DNA of 64,000 bases, taken from assembly GCF_900167565.1 (NCBI RefSeq), contig NZ_FUZV01000002.1:1578832-1642831 (forward strand), in the 5' to 3' direction. This DNA is from Pseudoxanthomonas indica (lineage in GTDB: Bacteria; Pseudomonadota; Gammaproteobacteria; Xanthomonadales; Xanthomonadaceae). The translations under genes were made by a program, and so were the position numbers. The stretch's first letter is position 1. The number at the start of each line of letters is the position of its first letter. The notes under the pieces are model-generated. The model was not told the DNA's origin. It worked only from the letters and a program-made list of their open reading frames with translations, and did not search any database. Positions 19,755 through 29,294 of this stretch are shown here, one piece after another.

Positions 19755-21350
19755 TCAGCGATGGCGTCCGCCGCCACCCTGGCGTTGCGGTGGATGCGAA
19801 GCGCGGTTGACCTGATGTCCACCGCCGCCGCCGCGGGCAGAGGCGGTCGAGCGGTTGCCGGCGGCGCGGCTGTTGTTGCCGCGTTGCGTGGCCGCATGCG
19901 AACCGCCGGAGCGGCTGGCGCCGGCGAAGGCGTTGTTCTGCGCCGAGCCGCCGCCACGGTTGCTACCGGCGTTGTGTTGGCGCGCGTTGTTGCGTGCGGC
20001 GTTGTTGGCCTGGCTGCTGCGCGGCCGGTTGGCGGAGGCGCTGCGGTTCTCGCCGGAGTGGGCGCGATCCCGCGCCTGGTGCGACGACGCCGTCGAGGCT
20101 GCGCGATCGCGCGCGGCGTCGCGTCCGCCGGCTTGCGGTCGCGGCTGGCGCTGGTTGAGGTTGTCGAGATCGCGACCGGCATGGCTGCGGCCGGCCTGAT
20201 CGCGGGCCTGGCGCGCCGAATCCCGCGCCTGCTGGTTGTTGCGCGCGGGCGCATCCACGCCGCGTCGCTGCATGGATTCGCTGGCGCGTGCGCGCGCCTG
20301 CGCGCGCGAGGCATCGTCGCCACGGAATTCGTTGCGGCGATCGGCGCCGTCCAGTTGCCGACCATTGCGTTCGCGATTGGCGCTGTCGCGATACGGCACG
20401 CCATCGCGATGGCGCGGGTCGTGCGTCCAGCGGTTCTGGTTGACGTCCAGGCGGTTGTTGACGTTGACATTGTTGTAGCGGTTGACGTTGATGTCGACGT
20501 CGTTGTCGTTCCAGTCGAAGCCGCCCCACAACGAATCGGTGATGGCCAGGCCCACGCCGAACGCCAGGCCGCTGGCCAGCGCCGTACCCACCGGGTAGTA
20601 CGCCGATGGCGGCGGGTAGTAGGCCGGTGGATACGACGGATAGGCCCATGCGCCATACACCGTGGTGGGGTTGTAGCTCGGCACGTACACCACGTCGGGG
20701 CTGGCCGGTTCGATCACGATGATCTGATCACCGCCGCCACCGCCACCACTGTCGGCAGCGACAGCGGCAGAGCTTTGCGCCGGCGCGCTGCCGCCGCCCG
20801 CGGCCGGCTGCACGGCGACCTTCTGGTATTCGTTGCTCTGCAGGTTGCCGGCTGCCTGCGCCTGCCGGCGCAGTCGCTGCACGGCGTCCATCACATCATC
20901 CGGCTGCGCCAGAAACGCATCTCCCAGTCGCTGCACCCACCCCGGATCCTGTCCCATCAACGCCAAGGCCTGCGGAAACGCGACCAGCGATTGCACGCTC
21001 GGATCCCAGGGCTGGGTGGCCACCTGCTTCACCGCCTCGTCGCCCTGCGCCTTGGGGTTGGCCTTGGACCACGTCACGGCATCAGCCACATCGCCAGGGT
21101 AGGTGGCGGCCATCAGCACCTGTGCAAGCAGCGAGTCCGGGTAGAGCGCAATCGGCGCGACCATCTGATCCAGTTCCGCCTGTTCGAATACGGCTTCCTT
21201 GGCGGCAGGAACTGGCGCGGGTGCGGGTGCTGCGCTACTGGCGGCGGGCGTGGCGGCGGGAGGCGTTGCCGCCGGCGTGGGCGCTTCCTTCTTGCAAGCG
21301 CTCAGGGCCAGGGCGGCGATCAAGGCTGAGGTCACCAGTGAATAGCGCAT
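19755..21350 (-). CDS. DUF3300 family lipoprotein with a long Arg/Asn/Gln-rich tail
   Basis: The 531-residue product starts at ATG 21350 behind AAGGAG. A lipobox LALSAC places the lipidated Cys near residue 19. An Ala/Pro linker leads to the DUF3300 core (ELDQMVAPIALYPDSLLAQVLMAATYP, WVQRLGDAFLAQPDDVMDAVQRLR and DVVYVPSYNPTTVYG). After about residue 330 the tail is low-complexity and strongly basic, rich in Arg, Asn, Gln, Ser, and probably disordered; it ends with a Gly/His/Arg stretch. The biochemical role is unknown. It forms an operon with the DUF2950 gene. Confidence 0.85.
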   Translation of the reverse strand: MRYSLVTSALIAALALSACKKEAPTPAATPPAATPAASSAAPAPAPVPAAKEAVFEQAELDQMVAPIALYPDSLLAQVLMAATYPGDVADAVTWSKANPKAQGDEAVKQVATQPWDPSVQSLVAFPQALALMGQDPGWVQRLGDAFLAQPDDVMDAVQRLRRQAQAAGNLQSNEYQKVAVQPAAGGGSAPAQSSAAVAADSGGGGGGDQIIVIEPASPDVVYVPSYNPTTVYGAWAYPSYPPAYYPPPSAYYPVGTALASGLAFGVGLAITDSLWGGFDWNDNDVDINVNRYNNVNVNNRLDVNQNRWTHDPRHRDGVPYRDSANRERNGRQLDGADRRNEFRGDDASRAQARARASESMQRRGVDAPARNNQQARDSARQARDQAGRSHAGRDLDNLNQRQPRPQAGGRDAARDRAASTASSHQARDRAHSGENRSASANRPRSSQANNAARNNARQHNAGSNRGGGSAQNNAFAGASRSGGSHAATQRGNNSRAAGNRSTASARGGGGGHQVNRASHPPQRQGGGGRHR

Positions 21351-21501
21351 GGGTCGGCTCCTTGCCGGCCCGTCAGGGCGGCGCTGGCACCTTGAGCCCG
21401 AGCTTGTTAGGTGACGGTGAATGCGTAAGAAGGTGCGGAATTCCCGCCAAAAACACCCATGCTCGCCGTTAAGATGGGCGCGATAGCGGAGTGTCGATTC
21501 C

Positions 21502-22134
21502 ATGAGCGATTGTTGCGGTTGCGGCAAGACCATCGATGTCAAAGCCATGCAGGCCGGGCAACGGCGGGTGTTGCTGATCGTCCTGGTGATCAATGCGGCC
21601 ACCTTCTTGATGATGGTCGCGGCTGCGGTGTACAGCCATTCCTCGGCACTGCTGTCCGGTGCACTCGACAATCTCGGCGATGCCTTGACCTACGCGCTCA
21701 GCCTGGCGGTGATTGCGGCCAGCCCGCTGGCCAAGGCGCGCGTTGCATTGTTCAAGGGCCTGTTGATCCTCGCGGCGGCCGGTGCGGTCGCCGTGCAGAT
21801 GGCATGGCGCCTGGCGCATCCGGCGCTGCCGCTGTTCGAAGGCATGGGCGTGGCCGGGCTGTTGAATCTGGGCATGAACGCGGTCTGCCTGTATCTGCTC
21901 ACGCCGTTCCGCAATGGCGACATCAACCTGTCGTCGGCCTGGGAATGCGCACGCAACGATATCTACGAGGGCATGGCCGTCATCGTCGCTGCCGCGCTGG
22001 TCTGGCTATTCGGCGCGGGCTGGCCGGATCTGCTGATCGCCGCGGCGCTGCTGGTGCTGTTCCTGCGCTCGGCGCTGCGGGTGTTGCGCGGGGCGTGGCA
22101 GGAACTGCGACAGGGCGTGCACGCTGCCGGATAA
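21502..22134 (+). CDS. Short cation-diffusion-facilitator-type transporter
   Basis: The 210-residue product opens with a Cys-rich CCGCG metal-binding-like stretch, then has about six membrane helices. AAAVYSHSSALLSGALDNLGDALTYALSL (residues 40-70) is the S-x-x-L-x-x-D-x2-x-D-type motif of CDF transporters, with the two Asp in TM2. A second Asn/Asp set appears in ECARNDIYEGMAVIVAA. The C-terminal cytoplasmic CDF domain is missing, so this is a truncated-length subfamily. A divalent cation or metal role is likely; the ion is not determined. Confidence 0.82.
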   Translation: MSDCCGCGKTIDVKAMQAGQRRVLLIVLVINAATFLMMVAAAVYSHSSALLSGALDNLGDALTYALSLAVIAASPLAKARVALFKGLLILAAAGAVAVQMAWRLAHPALPLFEGMGVAGLLNLGMNAVCLYLLTPFRNGDINLSSAWECARNDIYEGMAVIVAAALVWLFGAGWPDLLIAAALLVLFLRSALRVLRGAWQELRQGVHAAG

Positions 22135-22158
22135 GCCGCCAGGTTTGCCGCGGCGCGT

Positions 22159-23421
22159 TCAGTGCGTGCCGTGACCCGGATACGTTTCGCGCATCAACGC
22201 CGCGATCACCCAGGCGATGCCGATTCCCAGCAGCAGCGGCCGGGCCGCAAACTGCGCCATCGCCAGGCTTCCCGTCGCCACGCCGGCATCGGCCGCCACA
22301 CTGGCCCGCATGCCGGGCCGGCTGATCATCAAGCCGCCGACGATGAACATCAGTCCGTTGACGATGGCGGCGGAGGTTCCGATCCGCGCCGGTTCCACCA
22401 CATCGGCCGCCGTGCTGAAAGCCAGCATGTGCGCCGCGTTGCCGAAGCCGAACAACAGGCACAGCGCGATATCAAGCCAGGCGCCCTGTGGCGGCAGATA
22501 CAACAGACTGGCCAGTGCGACCAGCTGCAGCGCGATGCCCACGAGGACCGGCCCTTTGCGTCGACGCCAGTGGTCCGAGGCCCACGGCGCCACGAAACAT
22601 CCCGCCGCCAGACCGAGCCACAGCATCGATGCGCCCAGGTTGGCCATGTCCGCGGGCAGCCCGCGCACCATCAACAGCTTCGGCCCCCACACCACGCCCA
22701 GGGCGAGCATCGCGCCAAAACACAACGCGCCAAACGCCGCCGCCACCCACACATGCCCGCGGCGCGCCACGCTCGCCAACGATTGCAGCACGCCTGCCAG
22801 GAACGGTGCGTGGCCGTGGCTTGTCACCGGTGCGGGATCACGCAGCCAGAGCACGGCCGCGAGCAACAGCAGCACACCCATGCCGCAGACCCGCGCGAAC
22901 AGAGGACGCCACGCCAGCGCCTCCAGCGCCACGCCCAGCAGGTTCTGATTGAAGGCCGAGAACAGCGATGCCGAGAACTGCACCAGCCCGAACATGAAAC
23001 TGAACCTGGCCCAGCCAAACCAGCTGCCGCCCACATAGCCCGCGCCGACAAAGCCGGTGCAGGCGCCCAGCGCGATCACCAGCTGCGATAACAGCAACAT
23101 GGCAAAGCTCTGCGCGCTGGCAAACATCCCGATGCCCAGGGTGACCAGCACGATGGCCGGCAACAACACGCGGCGCGCACCCAGCCGATCCAGCAAGGGA
23201 CCGCTCAGGAACTGACAGGCGGCGAACATCCAGGTGTAGACCGCTGCGATCACCCCCACCTGGGCAATCGACAGACCCACATCCTTCTGCACGCTGGCGT
23301 TGACGATCGAGTAGCCGGTCTGGAAGCTGAAGTAGTAGACGACAAACGCCACCGCCGTGGCCCACGCCAGCCAGGCGCGCCGACGGCCGCCTGGCAAGGG
23401 GGAAAGCGCGGGAGCCTGCAT
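22159..23421 (-). CDS. MFS permease, tandem paralogue 1
   Basis: The 420-residue product has twelve predicted membrane helices. It contains SFQTGYSIVNASVQKDVGL, QFLSGPLLDRLGARR (the G-x3-DRxGRR-like loop 2-3 motif) and FVGAGYVGGSWFGWARFSFMFGL. Much of the sequence is nearly the same as in the next gene, from which it arose by tandem duplication. Position after guaD and a Tsx-like channel suggests purine or nucleoside transport, but this is inference. It starts 22 bases after the stop of its paralogue. Confidence 0.85.
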   Translation of the reverse strand: MQAPALSPLPGGRRRAWLAWATAVAFVVYYFSFQTGYSIVNASVQKDVGLSIAQVGVIAAVYTWMFAACQFLSGPLLDRLGARRVLLPAIVLVTLGIGMFASAQSFAMLLLSQLVIALGACTGFVGAGYVGGSWFGWARFSFMFGLVQFSASLFSAFNQNLLGVALEALAWRPLFARVCGMGVLLLLAAVLWLRDPAPVTSHGHAPFLAGVLQSLASVARRGHVWVAAAFGALCFGAMLALGVVWGPKLLMVRGLPADMANLGASMLWLGLAAGCFVAPWASDHWRRRKGPVLVGIALQLVALASLLYLPPQGAWLDIALCLLFGFGNAAHMLAFSTAADVVEPARIGTSAAIVNGLMFIVGGLMISRPGMRASVAADAGVATGSLAMAQFAARPLLLGIGIAWVIAALMRETYPGHGTH

Positions 23422-23443
23422 GGGCGGGCAGCGGCGCGGGTGC

Positions 23444-24730
23444 TCAGTGGTGCGCCGGATACGTCTCGCGCATCACCAGCGCGATCAGCAGCGCCAGCAC
23501 GCACGCCACCAGCGCCGGCAGCGCCGCGTACTGGGCCAGCTGCAGCGAAGCGGGCGGCACGCCGGCTTCCAGGCCCCAGCCGATGCGCACGCCGGGACGA
23601 TTCATCAGGATGCCGCCGAAGATGAACATGATGCCGTTGACGATCGCGGCCGAGGTCCCGATCTGGCTTGGCTTCACGACATCGGCCGCCGTGCTGAAAG
23701 CCAGCATGTGCGCGGCATTGGCGAAGCCGAACAGGAAGCACAGGATGAAGGCGAACAACAGGCCGATGCCGCCGAGGTAGAGCAGGATCAGCAACGCCAG
23801 CAGCTGCACTACCGCGCCCACGATGATGGGCAGCTTGCGGCGCTGGATCACATCCGACCAGTGCGGGATCACCGCGCTGCCCGCGGCCAGGCCGAACCAC
23901 AGCATCGACGCGCCGAAGTTGGAGGTGCCTTCGCTGAAACCATGCACCTGCAGCAGCTTCGGCATCCACACCACGCCCAGCGCCAGCATCACGCCGAAGG
24001 AGTAAGCGCCACCCAGCGCCGCGACCCACACATGGCCGATCTTGGCCACCTCGGCCATGTTGCGCAGCACCGAGCCGAAGAACGCGCCGATGCCGCCTTC
24101 ATCGTGATGCTCCACCGGGGCGGGATTGCGGATGTACATCAAGGCGAGCACGAACAACACGATCCCGGAGATTGCCGTCCAGTTGAACAGCGTGCGCCAG
24201 GTGGTGGCGCTCAGCGCCAGGCCGATCAGGTTGACCGAGAACGCCGAGGTCAGCGCCGCGACCACCTGCACCAAGCCGAACATGAAGCTGAACTTGGCCA
24301 TGCCGAACCACTGGCCGCCGACATAGCCGGCACCGACGAAGCCAGTGCAGGAACCGATGGCGATGATCACCTGCGACAGCAACAGCATGCCGTAGCTGTG
24401 CGCATTGGCGAACATGAAGATGCCCAGCGTCACCAGCGCGATCGAGATCGGCAACACCTTGCGCGAACCCAGCCGATCCAGCAGCGCGCCGCCAAAGAAC
24501 TGGCAGATCGCGAACGCCCAGGTGTAGACGGCGGCAATCGTGCCGACCTGGGTGATGTTCAGGCCGACATCCTTCTGTACGCTGGGATTGACGATCGCGT
24601 AGCCGGTCTGGAAGCTGAAAAGATAGACCACGAAGGTGACGGCAAGTATCCATACCCACCACGCCATGGTGCCGCCCAGCGGGAACGAGCGGGTCGGAGG
24701 CGAAATGGCGCCGGGATTGGTGACGGACAT
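23444..24730 (-). CDS. MFS permease, tandem paralogue 2
   Basis: The 428-residue product has twelve membrane helices and shares SFQTGYAIVNPSVQKDVGL, QFFGGALLDRLGSRK and the CTGFVGAGYVGG-x-WFG segment with the downstream paralogue. The start MSVTNPGAISPPTRSFPLGG is followed directly by TM1, and TGGCAGGTTCT-type Shine-Dalgarno complement lies upstream on the coding strand. It lies 35 bases downstream of guaD. A substrate linked to guanine metabolism is plausible from context only. Confidence 0.86.
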   Translation of the reverse strand: MSVTNPGAISPPTRSFPLGGTMAWWVWILAVTFVVYLFSFQTGYAIVNPSVQKDVGLNITQVGTIAAVYTWAFAICQFFGGALLDRLGSRKVLPISIALVTLGIFMFANAHSYGMLLLSQVIIAIGSCTGFVGAGYVGGQWFGMAKFSFMFGLVQVVAALTSAFSVNLIGLALSATTWRTLFNWTAISGIVLFVLALMYIRNPAPVEHHDEGGIGAFFGSVLRNMAEVAKIGHVWVAALGGAYSFGVMLALGVVWMPKLLQVHGFSEGTSNFGASMLWFGLAAGSAVIPHWSDVIQRRKLPIIVGAVVQLLALLILLYLGGIGLLFAFILCFLFGFANAAHMLAFSTAADVVKPSQIGTSAAIVNGIMFIFGGILMNRPGVRIGWGLEAGVPPASLQLAQYAALPALVACVLALLIALVMRETYPAHH

Positions 24731-24765
24731 GGCAGGTTCTCCGTGGGTGGTTGAGGTAATCCGGC

Positions 24766-26097
24766 TCAGGCGGCGCGTTGGTAACGCAATTCGCCGGCAA
24801 TGTAGGTGGCCTGCACGGCGCGGTCGTCGCCCAGGGTCATCTGTACGAACAGCGCTTCATGGATGTCTTCGACAAAGCTCATGCGGTAATCGATGATCGG
24901 CGTGGATCGCATGTCCAGCACCACGATGTCCGCTTCCATGCCCGGCGCCAGGCTGCCGACCTTGTCTTCGATGTACATGGCGCGCGCGGTGCCGCGCGTG
25001 GCCAGGTAGTAGGCGTGGCCGGCGGTCAGCTTGCGGCCGTTGAGCTGGGCGGCCTTGTAGGCCTCGTTGAGCGTGGCCAGGATCGAGAACGACGTGCCCG
25101 CGCCGAGATCCGTGCCCAGCCCGACGCGCGCCGGCCGCCGTGCATCCTGCGCCTTGAACACATCCAGATAGCCGCTGCCCAGGAAGAAATTGGACGTCGG
25201 GCAGTGCGAGATTGCCGAGCCCGTGCCGTGCACGGTCTGCAGTTCGTCCTCGGTCAGATGGATGCCGTGACCAAACACCGCACGCGGGCGACACAGCGCA
25301 TGGTGGTCGTAGACATCCAGGTAGCCCTTGCGATCCGGGAACAGCGACTTGACCCAGGCCACTTCGTCGACGTTTTCCGAGACGTGGGTCTGCATGTAGC
25401 AGTCGGGAAACTCGTTCCACAGTTCGCCGGCCGACTGCAGCTGGTCACCGGTACTGGTGGGCGCGAAACGCGGGGTGATGGCATACATCAGGCGGCCGCG
25501 ACCATGCCACTGCCGGATCAGCGCCTTGGAGTCGTCATAGCCGCTCTGGGTGGTATCGAGCAGGTAGTCCGGCGCGTTGCGGTTCATCAGCACCTTGCCC
25601 GCGGCCATGCGCATGCCCAGGCGCTCGGCCTCCTCGAACAAGGCGTCCACCGATTGCGGAAACACCGTGCAATACACGCAGCTGGTGGTGATGCCGTTGC
25701 GCAGGCACTCTTCCAGGAACACCTTGGCCACCGACGCGGCAAAGGCCTTGTCAGCATATCTGCGCTCGGTGGGGAAGGTGTACTTGTTGAGCCAGTCCAG
25801 CAGTTGCTCGCCGAAGGCGGCGATCATCGGCGTCTGCGGGAAGTGCACGTGGCTGTCGAGGAAGCCGGCCGAGATCAGCGCATCGGCGCCGTATTCCTTC
25901 ACCGCCAGGCCGGCAGGCAGCTGCGGCAACACCTGCGCGGCCGGACCGAAATGGGTGATGCGGCCATCGGCCATCGCCACGACCGCGTCGGACTCGTAGA
26001 CCATCGTCGCTTCCAGCCCCTCCTGGAACGGGTCGCCGCGAAAGGTCAGCGCTGGCCCGCGGATGGCGCGGGTGGGTTGCGATGGGTTCGCTGCCAT
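24766..26097 (-). CDS. guaD: Guanine deaminase
   Basis: GuaD converts guanine to xanthine and ammonia. The 443-residue product is an amidohydrolase with SAGFLDSHVHFPQ (two Zn ligands), YMQTHVSENVDEVAWV, AVFGHGIHLTEDE, SHCPTSNFFLGSG and RVGLGTDLGAGTSFSIL, an arrangement typical of GuaD. The start MAANPSQPTRAIRG at 26097 gives the family length. It lies 17 bases downstream of the Tsx-like gene and upstream of two MFS genes on the same strand, a purine uptake and deamination unit. Confidence 0.93.
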   Translation of the reverse strand: MAANPSQPTRAIRGPALTFRGDPFQEGLEATMVYESDAVVAMADGRITHFGPAAQVLPQLPAGLAVKEYGADALISAGFLDSHVHFPQTPMIAAFGEQLLDWLNKYTFPTERRYADKAFAASVAKVFLEECLRNGITTSCVYCTVFPQSVDALFEEAERLGMRMAAGKVLMNRNAPDYLLDTTQSGYDDSKALIRQWHGRGRLMYAITPRFAPTSTGDQLQSAGELWNEFPDCYMQTHVSENVDEVAWVKSLFPDRKGYLDVYDHHALCRPRAVFGHGIHLTEDELQTVHGTGSAISHCPTSNFFLGSGYLDVFKAQDARRPARVGLGTDLGAGTSFSILATLNEAYKAAQLNGRKLTAGHAYYLATRGTARAMYIEDKVGSLAPGMEADIVVLDMRSTPIIDYRMSFVEDIHEALFVQMTLGDDRAVQATYIAGELRYQRAA

Positions 26098-26114
26098 GTC
26101 GTTTGCTCCCACGA

Positions 26115-27023
26115 TCAGAAGTGGTACTTGAACAACAGGCTGGCGGCCTGCTGGTGAGTGTCGAAGCCGGACGAGTTGGGGATCTGGTACTTGTTCCACC
26201 ACAGATCGACCTCGACGCCGGCATAGAATTTCCTGGGTGCGTAGCCGGCCAGCTCGCCCAGGTCCACGGTCAGTTGCGGATTGAGGTGGTAGCTCCACTG
26301 CTCCGAGCCCAGACCCAACACCCAGTCGTAGTAGCCGTCCAACAGCCAGTCGCTGCCGCCGACGGTGAACGGATAGCTGGCCACCATCGTGATCTGCATG
26401 TCGCGGAAACCGTGCTCCGTGCCTTCGGTCAGTTCCGCGCGGCCATAGATGTTCAACTGCACGTAGTTGAACTTGCCCAGCCCACCCAGCAGGCCGGCTT
26501 CGCGCACATCCAGGTTCAGTCCCAGTCCGACCAGGGCCGCTTCGGCCACGTCCGGGTCTTCGCCGCGTTCGTACTGCAGCGCCAACAACACGTCCTTGAT
26601 CTCGAACAGGCTCCGCTTGAAGAACGTGTGGCTCAAGTCCTTGCCCGAGAGTTTGCCGAAGCTCAGGCGCGGGCCGAACTCGCCATACCAGGTGTCCTTG
26701 TCGAGCCCCGCCGGTGCACCATGCATGCGGGTGAAGTCGACGAACATGAAGAGGTCACCCACCTTCGATTCATGCGCGTGCTCCAGGGTGATCGTGGACT
26801 GCTCCGAAGGGTCGACTTCAAACCCGGTGCCCCAGGGCAGCACCGACACGCTGGTGTCGGTCCACAGGAAGAACGAGTCAGCCGCCGGAGGTGTGGCCGG
26901 CGTCGCAGCCGCATCAGCCGCTGTTTCCTGCGCGAACGCGGGCGTCAGGGCGCCCGCGATCCACGCGATGGCCCAGGCCAGTGCGTGACGACCGCCGAAC
27001 TTCAACGAGCAGCAGGTCAACAC
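26115..27023 (-). CDS. Tsx/OmpK-family nucleoside-specific channel-forming outer-membrane protein
   Basis: Tsx forms a nucleoside-selective outer-membrane channel. The product from GTG 27023 is 302 residues, with GGGAGAA a few bases upstream. The signal peptide is cleaved near TPAFAQ. The barrel includes SFFLWTDTSVSVLPWGTGFE, FMFVDFTRMHG, DKDTWYGEFGPRLSFGKL and the C-terminal SLLFKYHF with terminal Phe for barrel assembly. Length and the DTWYGEFxPRLS block match the family. It heads the purine operon with guaD. A near-palindrome at 27129-27146 lies about 105 bases upstream and recurs at 31519-31536. Confidence 0.88.
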   Translation of the reverse strand: MLTCCSLKFGGRHALAWAIAWIAGALTPAFAQETAADAAATPATPPAADSFFLWTDTSVSVLPWGTGFEVDPSEQSTITLEHAHESKVGDLFMFVDFTRMHGAPAGLDKDTWYGEFGPRLSFGKLSGKDLSHTFFKRSLFEIKDVLLALQYERGEDPDVAEAALVGLGLNLDVREAGLLGGLGKFNYVQLNIYGRAELTEGTEHGFRDMQITMVASYPFTVGGSDWLLDGYYDWVLGLGSEQWSYHLNPQLTVDLGELAGYAPRKFYAGVEVDLWWNKYQIPNSSGFDTHQQAASLLFKYHF

Positions 27024-27127
27024 CCAATTCTCCCGACGGCAGCGCCGTGGCCGCGGCGCGCGAGCGTACGTCGTGGAATACCGTCTCCACACCGATCGCC
27101 ACGCTAGCGCGGAACCGGCGACGGCAG

Positions 27128-27147
27128 AATTGGCCCTTGGCCCAATG
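27128..27147. promoter_or_regulatory. 18-bp near-palindrome upstream of the Tsx-like gene (copy 1)
   Basis: AATTGGCCCTTGGCCC begins the site and CAAT completes an 18-base dyad, ATTGGCCC-TT-GGCCCAAT, with one mismatched pair outside the centre. The 16-base core occurs identically upstream of the response-regulator gene at 31518. Both copies precede minus-strand genes, which fits an operator, but the cognate protein is unknown. Confidence 0.45.
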
Positions 27148-27173
27148 AAATCCCGCCGCTCCCACGTGCGCGT

Positions 27174-27839
27174 TCACCCGGAGCGGACTGCACCGCGCAG
27201 GCCGACGAGTCGTGCGATCAGCAGGGCCAGATAGAGCTGGCCGACGATGCATTCGAACAGCGCCAGGCCACGCATGACCTTGCTGGCCGGGGTGATGTCG
27301 CCGTAACCCAGCGTGGCCAGGGTGACGAAACTGAAGTAGAGCGAATCGCCAAAGTCCAAGCCTGTAGTGGCCGGCTGACCGCCCACCATCATCGACCCCG
27401 GCCAGACAGTGGACAGCGTCGCCACGATCACGCCACCGCACATGCCGAGCAGCAGGTAGCCGCTCAGGGCCGCGTAGAAGTGTTCGACATCCACCGCCAC
27501 CGCCGACAACGAGTAGCGGATGGAATGGTAGGCCGCCATGCCGCCCAGACCGCACCACAGCACGGCGCCGGCGATGGGAATCACGTTGGTGTCGACATCG
27601 CGCGCCAGCCAGCGCAGCAGCTGCACGGCCAGGACCAGCAGCACCAGCACCGCCCGCCGGATCTTCACGCCGATCGGAAACACCGCGGCGATCAGGCAGC
27701 CGAACAGCAGCGCTTCCATGGCGTCATCGCCGAAGTGCAGCGCATCCAGCAGCGGGCCTACCGAGATCGTGGCCAGCAGGCTCCAGAACAACAAGGCGTA
27801 GCGGTGGCCTTGCAGCAAGTGGGCGGGCGAGGCACGCAT
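27174..27839 (-). CDS. Two-transmembrane potassium-channel-like protein
   Basis: The 221-residue product has several hydrophobic segments and a pore loop with the selectivity filter FVTLATLGYGDITPASK, followed by a final helix (ALFECIVGQLYLALLIARLVG). The TLGYGD filter identifies the Kcs/ion-channel-2 family. No RCK domain is visible. I chose ATG 27839, 17 bases after the NodT-type gene stop, because the upstream extension reads out of the family. It is last in an operon with an efflux adaptor and outer-membrane factor. Confidence 0.86.
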   Translation of the reverse strand: MRASPAHLLQGHRYALLFWSLLATISVGPLLDALHFGDDAMEALLFGCLIAAVFPIGVKIRRAVLVLLVLAVQLLRWLARDVDTNVIPIAGAVLWCGLGGMAAYHSIRYSLSAVAVDVEHFYAALSGYLLLGMCGGVIVATLSTVWPGSMMVGGQPATTGLDFGDSLYFSFVTLATLGYGDITPASKVMRGLALFECIVGQLYLALLIARLVGLRGAVRSG

Positions 27840-27856
27840 GGAGTGGCGCGCCACAC

Positions 27857-29284
27857 TCACTCGGTGGCAAGCGCTGGCGGCGGACCGAAGTCGCCGCCCA
27901 GCGCCAGGTGCAGATCCAGCCGTCGACTCAGATGTTCGCGCTGCACGCCCAGCAGCGCGGACTGCGCCGCCAGTGTCGCCATTTCCTGCGCATGCACGGC
28001 GCGCATGTCCGACTTGCCGATCCGCCACGAATCACGCACCTGCAGCGTGGCCTGCCGGTTTGCCGCCAGGCTGTCGGCCAGCACGCGCTCGCGCTCGGTC
28101 AATACGCGTTCGGCCGAGAGCGAATCTTCCACTTCCGCCAGCGCCAGCAGCGCCCGCCGGGTGTAGTCGGCCACGGCCTGCTTCTGCTCGGCGCTGCGCA
28201 GTCGCACCTGACCGGTGAGGGCGCCGCCGGTGTAGAGCGGCATCACCCCGGTCGCCGCCACGCTGGACGTGGTCTGCTCCAGATCCTCGCGGGTCTCGAT
28301 CACCTCGTTGCTCAGCCGGCCATAGCCTGCGGAGAGAGAGAGTGTGGGCAGCATTGCCGCACGCGCTTCGCCAACGCGATCAAACGCGGCGGCGACACGG
28401 CGTTCGGCGGCAAACAGATCCGGACGGCGGTTGAGCATGTCGGCCGGGATGCCGGCCGGTACCGGCGGCGGCACGGCGGGCAGCGTGTCGGCCGTCTGCA
28501 GGGTGGCGCCGGGATAGCGGCCCAGCAGCAGTTCCAATGCGCGCACCGCCGAAAGGTGGGCCAGCTTTGCCTGCTCACTGGCATCCAGGTAGCTGGCCGT
28601 GCTGGCGCGCGCGGTCAGCGTTTCGGTGTTGCTGCCGATGCCGGTGCGCTCGCGCTGCTCGGCCAGCGCGACCAGGCGCAGCCCGTGGTCGGCCATCTGC
28701 TCGGCCAGCTGTTGTTGTTGGCGCGCCTCGGTGGCGACGAACCACGCACGCGCCACGCTGGCGGCCAGCGACTGTTGGGCGTAGCGGTAGTCGGCATTCT
28801 CGGCATCGCTGGCGGCGATGGCGGCGTTGCGCGCGTAGCGGAGCCGGCCCCACAGATCCAGTTCCCAGCTGACCCGCAGCATGATGCCGCTGAGCAGCGG
28901 CACCAGATCGGCAATCGGCTTGGAACCGGCACGGCCAATCAGTCCCACCGCAGGCATCAGCTGTGACCGTGCGATGTCCACCTGCGCGTTCGCCTGTTCG
29001 ACCCGCGCCGCGGCGATCAACAGATCCGGATTGCTCTGCAGCGCCTGATGCACCAGTTCGGTCAGGCGCGGATCCTCGAAGCTCGCCAGCCAGCCCTGGT
29101 CAACCTGCGACTGCAGCGCCTGGGCTGACCAGTTGGGCGGGATCGCCACGGTGGACAAGGCCTGGTTGCGCACCTGTTCTCCATCCGGTTCGGGCAGTAC
29201 GGCGCAGGCCACCAGCAGCGTGCAGGCCAACGCGCAGGCGGCGCCGCGCAGGGCAGGTGAGGGGCGTGAGCGGTTGGGTGCCAT
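27857..29284 (-). CDS. RND/MFS-type efflux outer-membrane factor (NodT/OprM family lipoprotein)
   Basis: The 475-residue product has a lipobox LLVACAVLPEPDG (Cys near 27), then two outer-membrane-efflux repeats: GWLASFEDPRLTELVHQALQ, NPDLLIAAARVEQANAQVD, RVSWELDLWGRLRYARNAA, and GIPADMLNRRPDLFAAERRV with FDRVGEARAAMLPTLSLSAG. These are the standard NodT/TolC-like trimeric channel blocks. It lies 10 bases downstream of the HlyD-type adaptor and probably forms the outer-membrane end of that export system. No inner-membrane RND pump is encoded nearby. Confidence 0.92.
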   Translation of the reverse strand: MAPNRSRPSPALRGAACALACTLLVACAVLPEPDGEQVRNQALSTVAIPPNWSAQALQSQVDQGWLASFEDPRLTELVHQALQSNPDLLIAAARVEQANAQVDIARSQLMPAVGLIGRAGSKPIADLVPLLSGIMLRVSWELDLWGRLRYARNAAIAASDAENADYRYAQQSLAASVARAWFVATEARQQQQLAEQMADHGLRLVALAEQRERTGIGSNTETLTARASTASYLDASEQAKLAHLSAVRALELLLGRYPGATLQTADTLPAVPPPVPAGIPADMLNRRPDLFAAERRVAAAFDRVGEARAAMLPTLSLSAGYGRLSNEVIETREDLEQTTSSVAATGVMPLYTGGALTGQVRLRSAEQKQAVADYTRRALLALAEVEDSLSAERVLTERERVLADSLAANRQATLQVRDSWRIGKSDMRAVHAQEMATLAAQSALLGVQREHLSRRLDLHLALGGDFGPPPALATE

Positions 29285-29294
29285 CGCGCCGGTC

